Origin: a virus
Direction: 5' to 3' (one strand)
IMG/VR virus record: IMGVR_UViG_3300045993_000643
Location: 1-24,456 of that record
DNA length: 24,456 nucleotides
This document shows positions 1 through 5,485 of the stretch, one piece after another. The first letter of the stretch is position 1. Each line of letters opens with the position of its first letter. Under the pieces are notes generated by a model that searched no databases, had not been told where the DNA came from, and worked only from the letters and a program-made list of their open reading frames with translations. The position numbers and the translations under genes were made by a program.

Positions 1-496
1 CACCGCCTTGTTCATACAGTGCTTTGTCGTTGGCGAGTTGTTGGGCGTAATACAGCGCGGCGTTTAGGTTAGTGATGGCATCATCGATGATGTGGTTGAT
101 GGGGGTTTGCGCGTAGTCAGGGTGGTAGAGGTTGAGGATTTCAATGCCAGCCAAATACGCAAAGCCGCGCATTTGTTGAATGCTGTCGTTGCTGGCATTG
201 CTGACGACGATCTGCATATTATTGTGGTAGCAAAACAACACTTCATTGATAAAATGGCGATTGTTCAACGGTGCTAAGTAATGGATCACCAGTTGATCCT
301 GTAAGTCTTTTTTATAGCGCATCAGGCTGTTGATCGCATGGGTGTAGTCGGTCGCTGCGTCTTTGTGTCCACGGTTGCCCGCGCACATGGTTTTTTTGAA
401 GGCGTTAAAAATGGCGGCGGGCATTTGTAAACGGTGGGCAACGGCAAAGGGGTCGATGCTAAGTTGTTCGTACGGATTAGCGGTGGCTGGTAACAT
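1..496 (-). CDS. Early-region phage protein, partial (runs off left edge)
   Basis: The minus strand is open without a stop from an ATG at 496 to the window edge, giving 165 residues (begins MLPATANPYEQLSIDPFAVA). It overlaps the end of the HNH gene by 20 bases and follows it in the same operon. I do not recognise a family with confidence. Residues about 33-62 contain a pattern (AFKKTMCAGNRGHKD, then DYTHAINSLMRYKKDL) loosely like the K..RAG..K....D..KAI..L.R pattern of DUF3310-type phage proteins, but this is weak. The second half is rich in Asn, His and Tyr, with no signal peptide or membrane segment. Codon use and the operon position support a real gene; function unknown. Confidence 0.72.
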   Translation of the reverse strand, partial: MLPATANPYEQLSIDPFAVAHRLQMPAAIFNAFKKTMCAGNRGHKDAATDYTHAINSLMRYKKDLQDQLVIHYLAPLNNRHFINEVLFCYHNNMQIVVSNASNDSIQQMRGFAYLAGIEILNLYHPDYAQTPINHIIDDAITNLNAALYYAQQLANDKALYEQGG

Positions 497-743
497 GGCG
501 GCTCTCGTTGGGTAAGTGGTGGTTAGGGTGATGAATGGCAAAGTGGCAGCTCTCGCAAAGCGTCAGTAAGTCATTCATTTTTTCATCACCAAAACGGTCG
601 TAGTTTTGGTGGTGTACGGTTAGTTCTTCAGTGCTATGGCAATGTTGGCATTGCCAGTTATCCAGTTTTAAGCGTTGGTTACGCTTGGCTTTCCATGCGT
701 AGGATTGGATGTAAGTCACATAGCGGCGGCGGTTTGCGGTCAT
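477..743 (-). CDS. HNH endonuclease family protein
   Basis: 88 residues. The core is a Cys4 HNH fold: CQHC at residues about 32-35, then TVHHQNY (the His-His of the beta-beta-alpha metal site), and LCESCH at about 62-67 followed by an AIHH segment. The two CxxC pairs would bind structural zinc and the HH..H set the catalytic metal. Small stand-alone HNH proteins of this size are common in phages, where they nick DNA and sometimes help packaging, but those usually sit next to the terminase; this one is in the early operon. Its ATG overlaps the TGA of the upstream gene (ATGA at 740-743), so the two are probably translationally coupled. The nuclease family call is firm; the role in this phage is inference. 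Confidence 0.88.
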   Translation of the reverse strand: MTANRRRYVTYIQSYAWKAKRNQRLKLDNWQCQHCHSTEELTVHHQNYDRFGDEKMNDLLTLCESCHFAIHHPNHHLPNESRHVTSHR

Positions 744-997
744 GGCTTTTGCTCCACAACAAAGCGATAAACCCCGCTAAACCGTTGGCAGTTGCGTTGT
801 TCATCAGGTAAAAATTCACAGTTGCTATAAAACCCGTCACCGCCTAGTTCAGCGCGGTAGAAGTGGGCGTTTTGCTGTTCACTGACACCGCGCTTTATTT
901 GCGCTTCCCACTCTTTGTATAACCCCGTTGTTGAATGGCTTTCATGAGAAAAGTTAGCGCATTGATGACAGGTGATTTGTTTGCTTGAAAGAGGCAT
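740..997 (-). CDS. Small cysteine-containing phage protein
   Basis: 85 residues. An N-terminal CHQC (residues about 10-13, in ITCHQCANF) and two later cysteines (NCEFLP and RNCQRF near residues 59-70) suggest a single zinc site, as in many short phage proteins that begin with a T/K-C-x-x-C-x-x-F motif. There is no helix-turn-helix or membrane segment. It has a clear Shine-Dalgarno (AGGACAACAGCC before the ATG) and its stop overlaps the HNH start by 4 bases. Possible partner or regulator of the HNH protein, but that is only inferred from the coupling. Confidence 0.7.
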   Translation of the reverse strand: MPLSSKQITCHQCANFSHESHSTTGLYKEWEAQIKRGVSEQQNAHFYRAELGGDGFYSNCEFLPDEQRNCQRFSGVYRFVVEQKP

Positions 998-1015
998 GGC
1001 TGTTGTCCTATCTGG

Positions 1016-1195
1016 CTAACGGTGGTTGTAGGGTGGCGTATGGTCTTTTTTATCGTCACGGTTCGCATCGTTGTAGCGCGTGGCTATCCCTTGCCCTTGT
1101 TTTGCTTGCTGTTCAGCCTCTCTTTTGGCTTCATCAAACCGCGCTTTTTTTTGCGTTGCTGTTTCGATTTTGTAGCCGTGTGCCGAATGTCTCAT
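1016..1195 (-). CDS. Small hydrophilic protein, 59 aa
   Basis: This short frame lies in the gap between the Rha-domain gene and the Cys-rich gene. ATG at 1195 is preceded by TGAGGA about 8 bases upstream, and TAG ends it at 1016. The product (begins MRHSAHGYKIETATQKKARF) is very hydrophilic and charged, with a predicted helix rich in Lys, Glu, Gln and Ala (residues 11-35) and a polar tail ending HTPPYNHR. It fills most of a gap that would otherwise be about 210 bases in a tightly packed operon and has a good ribosome-binding site, so I regard it as real. No family recognised. Confidence 0.62.
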   Translation of the reverse strand: MRHSAHGYKIETATQKKARFDEAKREAEQQAKQGQGIATRYNDANRDDKKDHTPPYNHR

Positions 1196-1206
1196 GACAG
1201 CATTCC

Positions 1207-2370
1207 TCAGTAGAGTTGGATGAGGATGGATTTCACTGACCCTGTACCTTTGAATTCGGCGACTTTGTAGACGGCTGAGGGGACGGCAATTAGGGCTTCA
1301 CGGTTATAGCTGGGGAGTGGGCATTTGTTGCCAATGACCACCACGCCGTTTTTTAGGCGGATGAATTGGCTGAGTAGCAGTTGGGCGGCTTGGATGTGGT
1401 TTTCGTGGGTGTAATGCACGGCATCTAGCAGTTGTTTTATTGTTCCGCTTACCAGTTGGGTATTGAGTAGGGCTTTTAGGGCTTCGGGTTGAAAGGTAGC
1501 GGCGTGGGCTAGGATGTCTACGCCTGTTTCTGCCAAGGTGGTGGCGTTGGCATAGTCAAGGCGTTGTTGGCGGCTGTTGAGGGTTAAGCACGCCACTTTG
1601 TGGTTCTTCAGGAAGATGTCTTGCGGTGTTTTGGGTATCGCTTGGTGGTTGAGGCGATAGAGTTGTTTTTCCATGCTGTCAAAAGCACTAATGTAGGCTT
1701 CTTTGAATTGCGCGGCTTTTGTGCCTGTAAATCCGAAGGCTAAAAAGGCGAAGCCGTTTTTAGTGATGTTGTAAGCAGTATCTTTTCTAACGCCTCCAGT
1801 TGGCATTAAAAAGTCTATTTGCGTCGGCGCAAAATTGCGCCCACGAAAATCTTCTGAACACTCCAAATTCGCAATGGCTTTTAAAACGTCTTTATGGTTT
1901 TTTCCAAAGATGTCAGCCACTTTTAAGCTGGTAGTAATGGCTTGTTTGCCGTGAATGATAACCATTGCGGCGTTGTCGCTGTTTTGCGGCTTGAGGGTGA
2001 CGATGTTGTTAGTTGGCGGGGTGGACGACTTTTCATCCTCACTCATTTTAAAAATATAGCATTTCATAGCACTGTCGTTAATCACGGAGGTAATCACTTT
2101 GTACTCATAAAAACTCGGTTTTTGACTGCGTGGCAGTGCGTAGGCAAGGTCATCGATGGACAAAAAAGGTGTTTTAATTTCATCTTCCCAAACCACGGCA
2201 ATGGTCGGTAAATGAATCGCAATAACGCCTTCTTTTGCGCTGTGATTAATGCGGTGCGCGGTGTGGGCATTGCCTGCTAACAGGTGATAACGCCGCCAAA
2301 ATTCAGTAACTAATACGTCTAGCCCGTGTCCGCGTTGTTGTTTTTGTTCTCTGGTTAATTCAGTATTCAT
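1207..2370 (-). CDS. Rha family phage regulatory protein
   Basis: 387 residues. Residues about 140-240 form a Rha domain (pRha family): TTSLKVADIFGKNHKDVLKA, then NITKNGFAFLAFGFTGTKAA and FKEAYISAF. Rha proteins (named from phi-80 and P22-related phages) are regulators that interfere with phage growth under some host conditions, and the domain is often fused to other regulatory or anti-repressor modules. Here it is flanked by an unrecognised 135-residue N-terminal part (contains VLVTEFWRRYHLL) and an unrecognised C-terminal 145 residues. The start is supported by GAGGAAATAACC immediately before the ATG. It is the second gene of the leftward early operon, which fits an early regulator. Exact target unknown. 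Confidence 0.85.
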   Translation of the reverse strand: MNTELTREQKQQRGHGLDVLVTEFWRRYHLLAGNAHTAHRINHSAKEGVIAIHLPTIAVVWEDEIKTPFLSIDDLAYALPRSQKPSFYEYKVITSVINDSAMKCYIFKMSEDEKSSTPPTNNIVTLKPQNSDNAAMVIIHGKQAITTSLKVADIFGKNHKDVLKAIANLECSEDFRGRNFAPTQIDFLMPTGGVRKDTAYNITKNGFAFLAFGFTGTKAAQFKEAYISAFDSMEKQLYRLNHQAIPKTPQDIFLKNHKVACLTLNSRQQRLDYANATTLAETGVDILAHAATFQPEALKALLNTQLVSGTIKQLLDAVHYTHENHIQAAQLLLSQFIRLKNGVVVIGNKCPLPSYNREALIAVPSAVYKVAEFKGTGSVKSILIQLY

Positions 2371-2419
2371 GGTTATTTCCTCAGTTGTTATGTGTTTGTT
2401 TTACTTGGTATTTTTGTGC

Positions 2420-2656
2420 TTACATACTGCCAGTTTGTTCTGGCTTAGGTTCTTTACTTGCGGTAATGATTTGCGTTTTTAACGCTAATCCAGATGGCGT
2501 TTTATCAGTGCCTAGTAATACTCGACTGGCAAGACTGGGATTGATTGACGCATAACGACAGTAAGCAGCCAGCGTCCAACCGTTTTGCTTAAAACTTAAG
2601 ATCGTCATAGCCGAAGTACGCAGGTCTTTTTTGGTACGATTTTTATTGCTTGTCAT
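2420..2656 (-). CDS. gp16-like helix-turn-helix regulator (Cro/Cox position)
   Basis: 78 residues. The central segment NGWTLAAYCRYASINPSLAS followed by RVLLGTDKTPSGLALK resembles the BcepMu gp16 family of small phage DNA-binding proteins (pattern G.S...WA..NG..P..V..VL.G...G..G..). It is the first gene of the leftward early operon and is transcribed divergently from the CI-type repressor, the place held by cox in P2 and cro in lambda. It is therefore likely the lytic partner of the switch; whether it also acts as an excisionase like Cox cannot be seen. The start has only a weak ribosome-binding site (GGAT, about 9 bases upstream). The N-terminus is Lys/Arg-rich. Confidence 0.7.
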   Translation of the reverse strand: MTSNKNRTKKDLRTSAMTILSFKQNGWTLAAYCRYASINPSLASRVLLGTDKTPSGLALKTQIITASKEPKPEQTGSM

Positions 2657-2793
2657 TTGTTTTTTATCCGTTTTGGTGTATAAATCTTGTGCGCTTAAGC
2701 AATTTGTTTCAGTGCTTTTTAGCAGTGGATTAGATTATATAGTCAAATTGTTCACTAAGTTATCTATTTGACGTTTTTTATATAAAAAAAATT
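2657..2793. promoter_or_regulatory. Divergent early/repressor control region
   Basis: This AT-rich 137-base gap separates two divergent regulators. A perfect TATAAT lies on the minus strand at 2734-2739 and could serve the leftward early operon. On the plus side a TATATAA run ends only a few bases before the repressor ATG, and no Shine-Dalgarno is visible there, so the repressor mRNA may be leaderless or start from a weak site. A 7-base inverted repeat (2742-2748 and 2766-2772) sits between them. Promoter calls are by eye only. Confidence 0.5.
2742..2772. promoter_or_regulatory. Candidate operator, inverted repeat GTCAAAT/ATTTGAC
   Basis: GTCAAAT at 2742-2748 is matched by its exact complement ATTTGAC at 2766-2772, centre-to-centre 24 bases, in the middle of the divergent region and next to the minus-strand TATAAT. 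This is the expected position for binding of the repressor encoded at 2794. A spacing of about two helical turns would suit two half-sites on one face of DNA. Inference from symmetry and position. Confidence 0.4.
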
Positions 2794-3138
2794 ATGAAAC
2801 CAGAAAATAATGAAGCTAATCAGATAGTTGATAGGCTTAAGGACGTGTACAAAGTGACTACAGATACAGCACTCGGTGCGGAATTAGGAGTAACTAAACA
2901 TCATATTAATAACTGGAGAAGCCGTAACAGCCCTCCTTATGAAATTTGCTTGGCTATCGCCAAAGAAAAAAATATTGATTTGAACTGGTTACTGACGGGT
3001 AAAGGCGATATGTACCGCAATCAATTGAAAGAACAATCGCCGTCTTATCAATCCAAATCTATCGGGGCGTTAGAACAATTGTTCGACCGCGTTGAAACCC
3101 TTGAGCAACAACTGTCTGAAATGAGGAAACAAGCATGA
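2794..3138 (+). CDS. CI-type phage repressor (short, P2 C-like size)
   Basis: 114 residues. Residues about 8-68 match the phage CI repressor helix-turn-helix family: IVDRLKDVYKVTTDTALGAE with the recognition part LGVTKHHINNWRSRNSPPYE, then EKNIDLNWLLTGKGDMY. The C-terminal 30 residues (IGALEQLFDRVETLEQQLSE) have heptad spacing and probably dimerise. There is no LexA-like S24 protease domain, so it should not be RecA-cleavable, like the short P2 C protein. It should hold lysogeny by repressing the divergent early operon. It overlaps the next gene by ATGA at 3135-3138. Confidence 0.88.
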   Translation: MKPENNEANQIVDRLKDVYKVTTDTALGAELGVTKHHINNWRSRNSPPYEICLAIAKEKNIDLNWLLTGKGDMYRNQLKEQSPSYQSKSIGALEQLFDRVETLEQQLSEMRKQA

Positions 3139-3410
3139 ATACTGAAAACGATTTAATCATCAATGGCAGGGTGTTTGTCTTGACTGGATACACCTATTTT
3201 CCTGAACGGCTGGCTGAGTTGACCGCACAGATTGAACAGGCGGGTGGTGTGGTTGAGGAACGGGTATCAGAACGCACGCATTATTTGGTGTTGTCGCATG
3301 ATGATACTGATGAATGGAATAAGGATGAAATGGCAAAAGTGGATTATTTCATGGATACCAATCACGGGGTAATGCTTGGAATGCCCGCTGAAAATACGCT
3401 ATTTACATGA
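3135..3410 (+). CDS. Stand-alone BRCT-like domain protein
   Basis: 91 residues. The pattern INGRVFVLTGYTYFPERLAE, then IEQAGGVVEERVSERTHYLV, is the usual start of a BRCT domain as found at the C-terminus of NAD-dependent DNA ligase and in RFC1: a beta strand ending in TG, a helix, GG, and a strand with T-x-LV. The canonical late Trp is not obvious; the C-terminal part is acidic (DDTDEWNKDEMAKVDYF). BRCT domains bind DNA ends or phosphopeptides. It is translationally coupled to the repressor (4-base overlap) and precedes the terminator at 3751, so it should be expressed in the lysogen. Role unknown; protection of DNA ends or a lysogenic-conversion function is speculation. Confidence 0.78.
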   Translation: MNTENDLIINGRVFVLTGYTYFPERLAELTAQIEQAGGVVEERVSERTHYLVLSHDDTDEWNKDEMAKVDYFMDTNHGVMLGMPAENTLFT

Positions 3411-3451
3411 AAGATTAAAAGAAGTGTTGATAAGGTTGTTAAGTTTTCTAA

Positions 3452-3725
3452 CAATTTATTATCAACAAAACGCTTATTAATCAATGTGCTGTAACTTATT
3501 ACCTAACTCCGAAGATGATAGGGGTGGGGTTTTCACAATGACAGGGTTAATGATGGGTAGTATTTTTCGTGGTTTGTCAAATAAACGACTTTTTGATGTT
3601 TTGTTGATGAGGCAAAAAATGCAAAACCTCCCTGTTGACCTTCGGAGTTAGGTAATCTGATAAACAATTTATTAAAAGGCAGGTGTGACGCGGCTTTAAA
3701 GGTGTTTTGTGTTGATAATAAATTG
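3452..3725. repeat. Nested inverted repeats A and B (copies 1 and 2)
   Basis: Element A, CAATTTATTATCAACA at 3452-3467, is exactly complemented at 3710-3725 (16 of 16 bases). Inside it, element B, TTACCTAACTCCGAAG at 3499-3514, is exactly complemented at 3640-3655 (16 of 16). The 274-base unit thus has perfect 16-base termini and a perfect 16-base inner pair. No flanking target duplication is visible, and a third copy of both elements lies outside at 3851-3935, so binding sites are a better reading than a transposon end. TTATCAACA within A is one base away from a DnaA box. Confidence 0.8.
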
Positions 3726-3750
3726 ATAAATCTTGATAAGCTGGCTTTTT

Positions 3751-3802
3751 AAAAAATCCGTTCTAGCCCTTGGTATCCGTGGGCTGTAGCGGATTTTTTT
3801 TT
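3751..3802 (+). terminator. Rho-independent terminator after repressor-BRCT operon
   Basis: AAAAAATCCG (3751-3760) pairs with CGGATTTTTT (3790-3799); within it AGCCC (3765-3769) pairs with GGGCT (3781-3785). The stem is followed by a run of T to 3802. The A-run on the left side means it could also work on the minus strand. It lies about 340 bases past the BRCT gene and before int, so int likely needs its own promoter or readthrough. Confidence 0.8.
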
Positions 3803-3850
3803 CGTTAAGCTTTTGTTAAAAATTTCGTTAAGCTTATTAACAAGTTTTAT

Positions 3851-3935
3851 CAATTTATTATCAGGAAATGTGTGTATAAGTTATTGAATTTAATAGGTAT
3901 ATTCCCATTTATTAATTTATTACCTATCTCCGAGG
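3851..3935 (+). repeat. Third, degenerate copy of the A + B composite repeat
   Basis: Element A recurs as CAATTTATTATCA at 3851-3863 and element B as TTACCTATCTCCGAGG at 3920-3935 (two mismatches to the first copy). The start-to-start distance of A to B is 69 bases here and 70 in the inverted copy 2, but 47 in copy 1. The preserved spacing in two copies suggests that both elements are used together. Confidence 0.65.
3871..3879 (-). promoter_or_regulatory. DnaA-box match
   Basis: TGTGTATAA on the plus strand reads TTATACACA on the minus strand, fitting the TTATNCACA consensus exactly. It lies between elements A and B of the third composite repeat. One match alone is weak, but its setting in an AT-rich iterated region supports a replication role. 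Confidence 0.4.
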
Positions 3936-4009
3936 GTCATACCGCAACTTTTTGAAGCCCCTTTAACGTGTGCACATGACGTAAGATAAAATAATTATAA
4001 GTGATTGAT

Positions 4010-4999
4010 ATGTCTATAAAAAAGATAAAAGACCATTGGTTTTGTCAGATTGATAGAAAAGGTGTACCACGAGTCCGCAAATCGTTCGCTACTCTGGCAG
4101 AAGCTGCCATTTTTGAGCGTGATTATTTAGCTAAGGCGGCGGCTAAACCTGTTTTAAATGCGGATAGACGAAAGTTGAGTGAGTTGGTGGCGATTTGGTT
4201 TAAGTTTCATGGCATGAATTTAAGTGATGGGGAACGGCGGCGGTCTATTTTGTTGTCAATGGCTGTGGATTTGGGTGATCCAGTGGCGTGTGAGCTTACG
4301 CCCTCTCAGTTTTTGGATTACCGTTACCGCTGCACTTATTCGAATGGCACGCGGATTGCCTCAAAGACGTTTAATAATCGGCAGGGCTATTTGATGGCTG
4401 TGTATAACAAGTTACGCAAGCTACAGATTATTGATTATGTGTGTCCTATTTTGGATGTGGATGCAATTAAGGTGCATGAACGGCAGTTGAGTTATTTGTC
4501 AGGGCCACAAATTGAGTTGTTGTTTGATCGTCTGAAGCATGATTGTCGGAATACGTCGGTGTGGTGGATTGCTCAGGTGTGTATTCGGACGGGGGCGCGG
4601 TGGGGTGAGGCTGAGACGTTGCGGCGTAAGCAGTTGCATAATGAGCGGATTACGTTTGAGTTTACTAAATCAAAGAAGGTGAGGACTGTGCCGTTAGATG
4701 CTGCGTTTTATGCCTCGCTTTTGGAGTTTGCGAGAGGGAAAAATCCTGATGATAGGATTTTTAAGGATGGGATTACGGCGTTTAATCGGTGTGTTGCTCG
4801 GTGTGATCTGGAGTTTCCTGCTGGGCAAAAAACCCATATTTTACGCCATAGTTTTGCGTCGTATTTTGTGATGAACGGTGGTGATATTTTGTCGTTGCAA
4901 CGTATCCTTGGTCATAGTGATATTAAGATGACGCTTCGGTATGCGCATTTAGCCCCCGATCATTTGTTTGATGCAGTGAAGTTTAATCCGCTGGCGTAG
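4010..4999 (+). CDS. int: P2-type tyrosine integrase
   Basis: 329 residues from the ATG at 4010; a GTG nine bases earlier is also in frame, but the ATG start (MSIKKIKDHWFCQID) aligns best with the start of P2 Int. The catalytic set of a tyrosine recombinase is complete (numbering from 4010): Arg in TGARWGEA (about 197), Lys in TKSKKVRTVPL, His-x-x-Arg in THILRHSFAS (276 and 279), His in LGHSD (302) and the nucleophile Tyr in RYAHL (311). The ending DHLFDAVKFNPLA is typical of P2-group integrases. It should insert the phage at a tRNA-Ser gene, whose 3' end is found about 130 bases downstream of its stop. A terminator at 3751 separates it from the repressor operon. Confidence 0.95.
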   Translation: MSIKKIKDHWFCQIDRKGVPRVRKSFATLAEAAIFERDYLAKAAAKPVLNADRRKLSELVAIWFKFHGMNLSDGERRRSILLSMAVDLGDPVACELTPSQFLDYRYRCTYSNGTRIASKTFNNRQGYLMAVYNKLRKLQIIDYVCPILDVDAIKVHERQLSYLSGPQIELLFDRLKHDCRNTSVWWIAQVCIRTGARWGEAETLRRKQLHNERITFEFTKSKKVRTVPLDAAFYASLLEFARGKNPDDRIFKDGITAFNRCVARCDLEFPAGQKTHILRHSFASYFVMNGGDILSLQRILGHSDIKMTLRYAHLAPDHLFDAVKFNPLA

Positions 5000-5003
5000 G
5001 TGG

Positions 5004-5213
5004 TTGGCGGTCGATTGGCGGTGAAAACCGCCACTAATCGCCAGTTACCGCCATTGGTTTGTGTATTCATTCTGTAAGTCTTTGTTTTGGTTGGTGTGTT
5101 TTTTGTTTGTCGCTGTGTATTGAGTATTCGAACCCCTCTCTCTCCGCCATTAATTTATTGATATTTAAGATAAAAAATATATTTAATTTTAAATTGGCGG
5201 TAAATTTGGCGGT
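5004..5213. other. attP: Phage attachment site attP with tRNA-Ser 3'-end core and arm motifs
   Basis: The core at about 5127-5149 (TTCGAA then CCCCTCTCTCTCCGCCA) matches the 3' end of a proteobacterial tRNA-Ser: T-loop, acceptor strand and CCA. The upstream sequence does not make the rest of a tRNA, so it is a phage-carried fragment. TTGGCGGT occurs in direct orientation at 5004-5011 and 5015-5022 on the left and at 5194-5201 and 5206-5213 on the right. The inverse ACCGCCA occurs at 5027-5033 and 5047-5053. Paired arm-type sites on both sides of a core next to int are the hallmark of an uncut attP. The pair 5016-5022/5027-5033 could also form a hairpin with a GAAA loop. Confidence 0.75.
5127..5149 (+). 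other. att core: 3' fragment of tRNA-Ser
   Basis: The bases read TTCGAA followed by CCCCTCTCTCTCCGCCA, i.e. the T-loop, 3' T-stem strand, 3' acceptor strand and CCA of a tRNA-Ser whose gene would begin GGAGAGA. No matching 5' acceptor strand or anticodon arm lies within the preceding 100 bases, so this is not a functional tRNA. Confidence 0.72.
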
Positions 5214-5244
5214 TGATAGCAAGTGTATAATTCAAAATTTATTG

Positions 5245-5277
5245 AAAAACAAACAATCTAGCTAATTATTTGTTTTT
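5245..5277. repeat. AT-rich inverted repeat right of attP
   Basis: AAAAACAAA (5245-5253) pairs with TTTGTTTTT (5269-5277), and the stem continues inward after one mismatch. Two more symmetric elements follow before the late operon end: CATTACT/AGTAATG at 5306-5322 and the 14-base palindrome TCGCCAATTGGCGA at 5431-5444. They may be part of attP, or weak terminators for the int transcript. The stretch 5214-5456 otherwise holds nothing I can call a gene. Confidence 0.4.
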
Positions 5278-5456
5278 AATATTGCCTATTTTTTCTATTC
5301 CTTAGCATTACTGTTAGTAATGAGTAGGACTAAGAATGGCATTATCATGTTATTAGCACTATTTTTATGTAAACAAGGAGCAGGTGTTTAAGGAGGGAGT
5401 GATTTGCTTTGAAATGCTGCTATTTCCTAGTCGCCAATTGGCGAAAAATTAAGTTT

Positions 5457-5485
5457 AAAAAACTGTCATAATGTAGATAACAGTT
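5457..5485 (-). terminator. Rho-independent terminator of the late operon
   Basis: Read on the minus strand, AACTGTTAT pairs with ATGACAGTT (nine pairs with one G-U) around a 7-base loop at 5461-5485, and a run of T follows down to 5457. It overlaps the stop codon of the last late gene and would end the whole leftward transcript before attP. Confidence 0.82.

Larger units (their letters stand above)
3411..4009. other. 600-base non-coding region before int, candidate origin or control locus
   Basis: No convincing gene is visible. The region is AT-rich and holds three copies of a composite repeat (see the repeat entries), a rho-independent terminator at 3751-3802, a 13-base direct repeat TTTCGTTAAGCTT (3800-3812 and 3823-3835), a DnaA-box match TGTGTATAA at 3871-3879 (complement TTATACACA) and the palindrome TGTGCACA at 3969-3976 just before int. 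Such iterated, AT-rich sequence with a DnaA box is what replication origins or multi-site regulator regions look like. It may also contain the int promoter, which I could not place. Confidence 0.5.

Noticed and set aside
3538-3651. 37-codon plus-strand ORF inside the repeat unit
   Set aside because: It ends within the inverted B element and has no recognisable features; only a G-rich stretch before the ATG speaks for it.
5127-5149. Functional tRNA-Ser gene
   Set aside because: Only the T-loop to CCA part is there; no 5' acceptor strand, D arm or anticodon arm fits upstream.
5059-5265. 68-codon plus-strand ORF downstream of int
   Set aside because: It runs through the att core and the right arm motifs, has low-complexity composition and no ribosome site; it is a by-product of AT-rich att DNA.
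5431-5444. Palindrome TCGCCAATTGGCGA as a second late-operon terminator
   Set aside because: It has no loop and no following T-run on the minus strand of useful length; the hairpin at 5461-5485 is a far better terminator.
5345-5460. Small gene after the AGGAGG near 5391
   Set aside because: The following frames are only about 17 codons long and have no support beyond the purine-rich stretch.
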